From Hahellaceae bacterium (lineage in GTDB: Bacteria > Pseudomonadota > Gammaproteobacteria > Pseudomonadales > Oleiphilaceae), in the NCBI GenBank assembly GCA_024234575.1, contig JACKOB010000002.1, positions 1,798,001 to 1,862,000 on the forward strand: a stretch of 64,000 nt of DNA. The letters run 5' to 3'. Made by a program: the position numbers and the translations under genes. Below are positions 59,066 to 64,000 of the stretch, one piece after another (within the stretch, counting starts at the first letter, position 1; each line of letters begins with the position of its first letter). The notes beneath the pieces are model-generated. The model searched no databases. It was not told the origin of the DNA and saw only the letters and a list, made by a program, of their open reading frames with translations.

Positions 59066-61780
59066 GTGAAGAAAATTTCCCCAAGTGGTGAAGGCTTAAC
59101 TGGTGAAGGATTAAGTGTTGAGGTGAATGACTCGCTATTGTGGTACCAGATTAAGGTAGGTGATGCCTTAAGCAAACAGTCGGTTGATGCGGCGGCGGGG
59201 TTAAGTGCAGCGGTGATCGAAGCGCGTCTGCAAACATTTGGAGAAAACAGGCTGGCAGAGAAGCCCCCCCGTTCTCAGTGGCTTGCATTTTTTGACCAGT
59301 TTAAGAGTTTACTGATTGTAGTTTTGTTGGGCGCCGCTGCCTTGGCTGGTGCGATTGGGGATATAAAAGACGCCGTGGTAATACTGGTCGTCGTTATATT
59401 TAACGCTGTAATGGGTTTTTGGCAAGAGCATCGCGCCGAAGCGACCTTAGCTGCCTTAAAAAAGATGTTATCGCCTAAAGCGCGGGTAAGGCGCAATGGT
59501 CAGGTCGAAGAAATAGCCGCGGCGCAACTCGTGCCTGGTGACATCATTTTACTGGAGGCGGGTGATCGTGTTCCGGCGGATGGCCGGCTGATTGTTACCC
59601 ACAATGTTGAAATTGATGAAGCCGCGCTTACCGGTGAATCACAACCGGCTGCAAAAGATGCATCCGTCGTGCTTCAGGAGACCCTGCCTTTGGCCGAGCA
59701 GGTCAATATGGCTTTTATGAATACGGTGGTAACGCGTGGCCGCGCAGAATTACTGGTGGTGGCAACTGGCATGGCCTCAGAAATGGGGCGTATCTCAGGA
59801 ATGTTAAGCGAGGCAGATGCACGTGATACTCCGTTACAAGAGCAACTTGATGGCCTCGGCAAGCGCTTAACTGCTATTGCTGCGGTGGTCATCGGGTTGA
59901 TTCTCACCCTGGGTCTGCTTCGCGGTGAGCCGTGGATGGAAGTCATCTTAACTTCCATCGCCTTGGCCGTTGCTGCTATTCCTGAAGGCTTACCCGCAGT
60001 GGTAACGGTCACCCTGGCAATTGGCATGCATCGTATGGCGCAGCACCGAGCGATTGTTAAAAAACTGGCTGCTGTAGAAACCCTGGGGTGTACGACGGTA
60101 ATTTGCTCGGATAAAACCGGCACGTTAACGATGAACCAGATGACTGCCCGGTCGCTTTTCTTTCAGGACAAGCACTTTGGCGTGTCGGGAGAAGGCTATG
60201 GCAGCGCCGGAGAGATCAGGTCTGAAAGTGGCGAGGTGCTTTCAGACTTGGACAATCTGCTTTATCCCGCCGTCTTAGCAAATGACAGTTCTATTCGTGA
60301 TGCAACATTAATAGGTGATCCTACAGAGGGGGCGTTACTGGCACTGGCGTCTAAAGGCGGCCTGAATATCGATCAGCTGCTGGCCTCCAAGCCACGGCTT
60401 GCGGAAATTCCGTTTGATTCGGCACACAAGTTTCAGGCGACTTTTCATCAAGGTGAAACTTGTATCGAGATGTATATCAAAGGCGCGCCGGACATGCTCT
60501 TGCGCCGCGCCAGCCGTCAGTTAACAGCAACAGGTGATGAGCCAATCGAGCCTGCCAGCTGGGTGCACGAGAACGAGCGATTCGCTGGTGATGCCATGCG
60601 GGTTTTAGCGTTGGCTAGTAAAACTATTCCTGCTGCTGAATTTGACCCGAAAGCAGACCTGATGGCCTATGCGAGTGATCTGACGATGGTTGGTCTGGTC
60701 GGCATTATTGATCCACCGCGAGCAGAGGCGCGGGAAGCCATTGCCTTGTGCAAAAAGGCAGGCATTCAGGTAAAAATGATTACCGGTGATCATCGCGTGA
60801 CCGCAGCGGCGATTGCCCGAGAGCTAGGGCTAACGGGGGACGTCCTTGAGGGGCGCGAACTGGACGATATGAGCGCCGAAGCGTTGGCGGCTATAATAGA
60901 TAAGGTGGCGGTATTTGCCCGTGTCGCCCCAGAGCATAAAGTACGAATCGTACAGGCATTGAAGGCCGATGGCCATGTGACGGCCATGACGGGTGATGGG
61001 GTAAATGATGCGCCGGCACTGAAGCACGCCGATATTGGCGTTGCTATGGGGATCACCGGTACGGCGGTTACCAAAGAAGCTGCAACAATGGTATTAACCG
61101 ATGACAACTTTGCCACCATAGTGAGTGCCGTGAAGGAAGGCCGTGCCATTTACGATAACATTGTAAAGTTTGTGCGGTTTCAGCTTTCTACCAATATAGG
61201 AGCGATCCAGACGGTCTTGGGGGCCAGCCTGCTTGGTTGGAGCACACCATTTACCGCCATTCAGATCTTGTGGATCAATATTATTATGGATGGCCCGCCC
61301 GCTATGAGTTTAGGGGTAGAACCTCCACGACAGGGTATTATGGAGGAGGCGCCAAGGACGAAGGATGCCCGCATTCTTACTGGCAGGCGGTTGTTGCGGT
61401 TGTTTTTGTATGGCCTGATTATGGCAATTGGGACGCTAGGCTTGTTTTACTATGCGCAACCGCTGGGTGAAATCTACGCTCTGACGCTGGCATTTACTAC
61501 TTTTGTACTCTTTCAGTTCTTTAACCTGTTTAATACCCGCAGAGAGACGCGGTCTATTTTCAATCGTCACTTTTTCAGTAATCGGTGGTTGTGGCTCTCT
61601 CTTGCTGGCGTATTGGTGTTGCAGGCTCTTGTTGTGCACTGGGCTCCGGCACAGGCTATATTTAGAACCACTGACCTATTGTGGCAAGATTGGGTTCTGG
61701 CAGCTTTAACTGCCTCGACGGTGCTCGTGTTCGAAGAAAGCCGCAAACTGCTCATGCGCATCGCGGGTAAGGTACATTGA
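59066..61780 (+). CDS. P2-type cation-transporting ATPase (Ca2+-type)
   Basis: The 904-residue pump has ten predicted helices. The actuator motif is LTGES (near residue 190), the ion-site helix has AAIPEGLPAVV, the phosphorylated Asp is in ICSDKTGTLT near residue 350, and the hinge is MTGDGVNDAP near residue 640. The order and PEGLP favour the P2A/Ca2+ group over heavy-metal pumps, though Na+ or Mg2+ cannot be excluded. The GTG at 59066 is six bases after AGAGGA; a TTG at 59060 would touch the ribosome site. It ends 32 bases before sbtA and may be co-transcribed. Confidence 0.9.
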   Translation: MKKISPSGEGLTGEGLSVEVNDSLLWYQIKVGDALSKQSVDAAAGLSAAVIEARLQTFGENRLAEKPPRSQWLAFFDQFKSLLIVVLLGAAALAGAIGDIKDAVVILVVVIFNAVMGFWQEHRAEATLAALKKMLSPKARVRRNGQVEEIAAAQLVPGDIILLEAGDRVPADGRLIVTHNVEIDEAALTGESQPAAKDASVVLQETLPLAEQVNMAFMNTVVTRGRAELLVVATGMASEMGRISGMLSEADARDTPLQEQLDGLGKRLTAIAAVVIGLILTLGLLRGEPWMEVILTSIALAVAAIPEGLPAVVTVTLAIGMHRMAQHRAIVKKLAAVETLGCTTVICSDKTGTLTMNQMTARSLFFQDKHFGVSGEGYGSAGEIRSESGEVLSDLDNLLYPAVLANDSSIRDATLIGDPTEGALLALASKGGLNIDQLLASKPRLAEIPFDSAHKFQATFHQGETCIEMYIKGAPDMLLRRASRQLTATGDEPIEPASWVHENERFAGDAMRVLALASKTIPAAEFDPKADLMAYASDLTMVGLVGIIDPPRAEAREAIALCKKAGIQVKMITGDHRVTAAAIARELGLTGDVLEGRELDDMSAEALAAIIDKVAVFARVAPEHKVRIVQALKADGHVTAMTGDGVNDAPALKHADIGVAMGITGTAVTKEAATMVLTDDNFATIVSAVKEGRAIYDNIVKFVRFQLSTNIGAIQTVLGASLLGWSTPFTAIQILWINIIMDGPPAMSLGVEPPRQGIMEEAPRTKDARILTGRRLLRLFLYGLIMAIGTLGLFYYAQPLGEIYALTLAFTTFVLFQFFNLFNTRRETRSIFNRHFFSNRWLWLSLAGVLVLQALVVHWAPAQAIFRTTDLLWQDWVLAALTASTVLVFEESRKLLMRIAGKVH

Positions 61781-61811
61781 AGCCTAATTTTAAATTCAGG
61801 AGCAGGTAAGC

Positions 61812-62756
61812 ATGATAGAGCCAATAATTTTATTTTTTATTTTTGGTGTAGTAGCCGGATTAGCGCGGGCCGAGCTGCGCTTACCAAATCAAATATACGA
61901 ATTTGTCAGCATACTATTGCTCCTGGCGATTGGTTTGAAAGGGGGCGTCGAGTTAGGCAAGCAACCTTTTTTGACGTTATTACCACAAATACTCGCCGTG
62001 TTTGTAATGGGGATGGCGCTTACGCTGGTTGCTTTTCCAGTGCTGTTAAAAGTCGGTGGCTTCAAAAGAGCTGATGCTGCCTCTATTGCGGCGCATTACG
62101 GGTCCGTTAGCGTAGGAACCTATGCTGTTGCCGTCGCCTATATGGGAACAAAAAACATCTATTTTGAAGAACATATGCCGCTGCTGTTGGTTGTGCTCGA
62201 GGTTCCGGCCATTCTGGTTGGTATTTTGTTAGCACGAGGTTTTTCGAAAGAAACAGAGTGGGGCTCGGTGATGCATGAGGTCTTTGCCGGTAAGGGAATT
62301 GTCTTGCTGCTGGGGGGCTTACTGATAGGCTGGATTGCAGGTGCCGATGGTTTGGCATCTATCAAGCCGCTGTTTTTCGATTTATTCAAAGGCATTCTCG
62401 CGCTATTCCTGCTGGAAATGGGGTTAATCACTGCATCCAAAATTGGTGCATTGCGACGATATGGTGTGTTCCTGATTTTTTTCGGTATTGGCATGCCCTT
62501 GTTTTCGGCTTTAGTGGGGACAGGTCTGGGGCTGTTGCTGGGTTTGTCCGTAGGGGGTACCGCGATGCTGGCGACACTGGCTGCCAGTGCGTCTTATATA
62601 GCTGTTCCGGCGGCGATGCGTATCTCCGTTCCGGATGCGAATCCGACCTTATCACTCGCCGCCTCGCTGGGCATTACGTTTCCGTTTAACGTGCTCATTG
62701 GCATCGCTGTTTACTACGAGCTGGCAGTAAGCTCGCATGCGTTTTTTGGAGGTTAA
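61812..62756 (+). CDS. sbtA: SbtA-like sodium-dependent bicarbonate transporter
   Basis: The 314-residue protein has about ten helices with the SbtA family marks: LPNQIYEFVSILLLLAIGLKGG near residue 25, IAAHYGSVSVGTYAVA near residue 92, and a second GGTAMLATLAASASYIAVPAAMRI block near residue 250. In cyanobacteria SbtA takes up HCO3- with Na+. In a likely heterotroph the use could be supplying carboxylases, including pyruvate carboxylase in this window. It is two bases from the PII-like gene, which argues for a regulated pair. Confidence 0.85.
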   Translation: MIEPIILFFIFGVVAGLARAELRLPNQIYEFVSILLLLAIGLKGGVELGKQPFLTLLPQILAVFVMGMALTLVAFPVLLKVGGFKRADAASIAAHYGSVSVGTYAVAVAYMGTKNIYFEEHMPLLLVVLEVPAILVGILLARGFSKETEWGSVMHEVFAGKGIVLLLGGLLIGWIAGADGLASIKPLFFDLFKGILALFLLEMGLITASKIGALRRYGVFLIFFGIGMPLFSALVGTGLGLLLGLSVGGTAMLATLAASASYIAVPAAMRISVPDANPTLSLAASLGITFPFNVLIGIAVYYELAVSSHAFFGG

Positions 62757-62758
62757 TT

Positions 62759-63064
62759 ATGCAAGAAAACAATCGCACGCTTATCACTATTATTACTGAG
62801 TCGTCCCTTGAAACGACATTGTCCCGAGAGCTGGAAAAAATTGGCGTGCATGGCTACACCATTACCGATGCGCGGGGTAAGGGAGGAAGAGGCTCGCGCA
62901 AGGCTGATTGGGATGCAGACAGTAATATCCGCGTCGAGGTGATATGCACCGAAGTGATGGCCAAAGCCATTACGGACCTGTTGCAGAAAAAATACTATGA
63001 CGATTTCGCCATGATCACCTACAGCCATGATGTGTTTGTGCTGCGGCCAGAAAAATTCACCTGA
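62759..63064 (+). CDS. sbtB: SbtB-like PII-family regulatory protein
   Basis: The 101-residue protein has the ferredoxin-like fold of PII proteins (ITIITESSLETTLSRELEKIGVHGYTI) with a loop GKGGRGSRKADWDAD in the T-loop position and VEVICTEVMAKAITDLLQ in the second half. SbtB proteins bind adenine nucleotides such as cAMP or AMP and gate SbtA. It starts two bases after sbtA with GGAGG upstream. It lacks the Tyr uridylylation site of GlnB/GlnK, so nitrogen PII is unlikely. Confidence 0.84.
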   Translation: MQENNRTLITIITESSLETTLSRELEKIGVHGYTITDARGKGGRGSRKADWDADSNIRVEVICTEVMAKAITDLLQKKYYDDFAMITYSHDVFVLRPEKFT

Positions 63065-63140
63065 TGGGGTGGTGGTATTAGTGACCAATGTCGTTAATAA
63101 TCCGAATACTTCCAACAATATAGTGGTCACGAATCATTCT

Positions 63141-64000
63141 ATGCACATTCATATTTTAGGTATCTGCGGCACCTTTATGGGGTCGCTGGCGGTACTGGCA
63201 AAACAAATGGGACACCGGGTTACCGGTTCCGATCAGGGGGTTTACCCCCCTATGAGTACCCAGCTTGAGTCGCAGGGTATTGAGTTAACCCAGGGCTATG
63301 ACCCAGCACAGCTTGAGCCCAGACCAGATCTCGTGGTAGTTGGTAATGCCATGTCGCGTGGTAATCCGGCGGTCGAATATGTGCTGGATAAAGGCATTGA
63401 CTATATCTCGGGTCCGCAGTGGTTAGCCGAGTATGTATTAAAAGACCGCTGGACGCTGGCGGTATCTGGTACTCATGGCAAAACAACTACGAGCACCATG
63501 CTGGCCTGGATTTTAGAATATGCAGGGATGTCGCCGGGCTTTCTGATTGGTGGTGTACCTAAAAATTTCGAAACCTCTGCTCGTTTGGGCGAAACCCCAT
63601 TTTTTGTGGTAGAGGCCGACGAATATGACAGCGCGTTCTTTGACAAACGATCAAAATTTGTTCATTACCGTCCGCGCACGCTCATCATGAACAACCTGGA
63701 ATTTGATCATGCGGATATCTTTGCTGATCTGGGTGCTATTCAAACTCAGTTTCATCATCTGCTAAGAACCGTTCCGGGAACCGGCAGAGTCATTTATCCT
63801 GCTGATGACACCCATTTAGCCGCCGTCATTGCCCGTGGTTGCTGGTCTGAACAGGCGCCCTTTGCAATCGCTGCTAAGCAGACGAAATCTACAGCTAAAA
63901 TCAGCTCTGCAGCCTGGACGGCTGAATTACTCAGCGATGATGGCAGTCATTTTAAGGTAATCACTGCCGAGAATGCTGCTGGTACGAGGCAGGAAGGCGA
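63141..64000 (+). CDS. mpl: Murein tripeptide ligase Mpl, N-terminal part (truncated by window edge)
   Basis: Mpl joins UDP-MurNAc to the recycled tripeptide L-Ala-gamma-D-Glu-meso-diaminopimelate. The visible 286 residues start HIHILGICGTFMGSLA, then VSGTHGKTTTSTML (ATP loop near residue 112) and DEYDSAFFDKRSKFVHY near residue 165, closely like E. coli Mpl. A GTG at 63081 would add 20 residues, but the MHIHILG start is the family norm. The rest lies beyond position 64000. Confidence 0.93.
   Translation, partial: MHIHILGICGTFMGSLAVLAKQMGHRVTGSDQGVYPPMSTQLESQGIELTQGYDPAQLEPRPDLVVVGNAMSRGNPAVEYVLDKGIDYISGPQWLAEYVLKDRWTLAVSGTHGKTTTSTMLAWILEYAGMSPGFLIGGVPKNFETSARLGETPFFVVEADEYDSAFFDKRSKFVHYRPRTLIMNNLEFDHADIFADLGAIQTQFHHLLRTVPGTGRVIYPADDTHLAAVIARGCWSEQAPFAIAAKQTKSTAKISSAAWTAELLSDDGSHFKVITAENAAGTRQEG

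Noticed and set aside
62759..63064. GlnB/GlnK nitrogen PII protein
   Set aside because: The T-loop lacks the uridylylated Tyr region, and the gene is paired with sbtA, not amtB.
1..64000. tRNA, rRNA, CRISPR arrays, prophage or insertion sequences
   Set aside because: Reading both strands I saw no tRNA-like TPsiC arms in gaps, no direct-repeat arrays, and no transposase or phage genes.

Overview
The window looks like chromosome of a free-living, probably marine, gammaproteobacterium. The reasons are a two-subunit pyruvate carboxylase of the Pseudomonas type, CheV, BtuB with the cob salvage genes, RpoN/NtrC-type promoters, a CRP/Vfr-type site, Mpl, and many outer-membrane receptors, porins and lipoproteins. 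Base composition looks close to balanced. I cannot name the genus from the sequence alone; the Cellvibrionales/Spongiibacter neighbourhood is a guess. I found no phage, transposase, CRISPR array, rRNA or tRNA.

Layout. 1-1.3 kb: start of nirB (minus strand, cut by the window edge), with a sigma54 promoter and an NtrC-like site. 1.4-12.9 kb: mostly plus-strand housekeeping genes (YgjP-like peptidase, pyruvate carboxylase pycA-pycB, PlsC acyltransferase, TfoX C-terminal domain protein, OFA-family MFS on minus, MarC, an orphan lipoprotein, GNAT, uracil-DNA glycosylase family, CheV). 13.0-22.6 kb: a single minus-strand vitamin B12 uptake and salvage operon headed by a cobalamin riboswitch: btuB, a propeller-like lipoprotein, btuD, btuC, cobT, cobS, cobU, cobC, btuF. 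22.6-24.4 kb: LysR regulator, DUF1127 protein and a small unknown. 24.4-29.0 kb: NasA-like nitrate reductase plus a fused DmsB-DmsC protein, under its own sigma54/NtrC control. 29.1-30.1 kb: YcnI-like copper-binding candidate and a small lipoprotein. 30.5-35.7 kb: a four-gene, end-to-end-coupled operon of coiled-coil protein, membrane OmpA-domain protein, Ras/Rab-like small GTPase and PAS-GGDEF-EAL protein. 35.8-46.8 kb: CotH kinase with a perfect CRP site, a MalT-type regulator, patatin, RND efflux pair and divergent TetR. 47-53 kb: solute-binding protein, two tandem porin + short phosphate-binding-like cassettes, and a chemoreceptor. 53-58.8 kb: hydrolase, PepSY/two-component system, glycine-zipper protein, PPi-dependent phosphofructokinase. 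59-64 kb: P2A-type cation ATPase, SbtA/SbtB bicarbonate transporter with its PII-like partner, and the start of mpl.

How the genes work together. Three units stand out. (1) nirB and the distant nitrate reductase carry the same promoter logic (GCAC-N7-GTG enhancer about 200 bp upstream of a GG-N10-GC promoter), which argues for one nitrogen-limitation regulon and makes the membrane-anchored DmsBC-like partner of a NasA-type enzyme unusual. (2) The B12 operon has a surface lipoprotein between btuB and btuD that may play the part BtuG plays in Bacteroidetes. (3) The GTPase/OmpA/coiled-coil/c-di-GMP operon looks like a complete signalling module from peptidoglycan through a small GTPase to cyclic-di-GMP, and is the best candidate here for an undescribed system. 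A palindromic intergenic repeat of about 75-100 bp occurs twice (24.4 and 35.7 kb).
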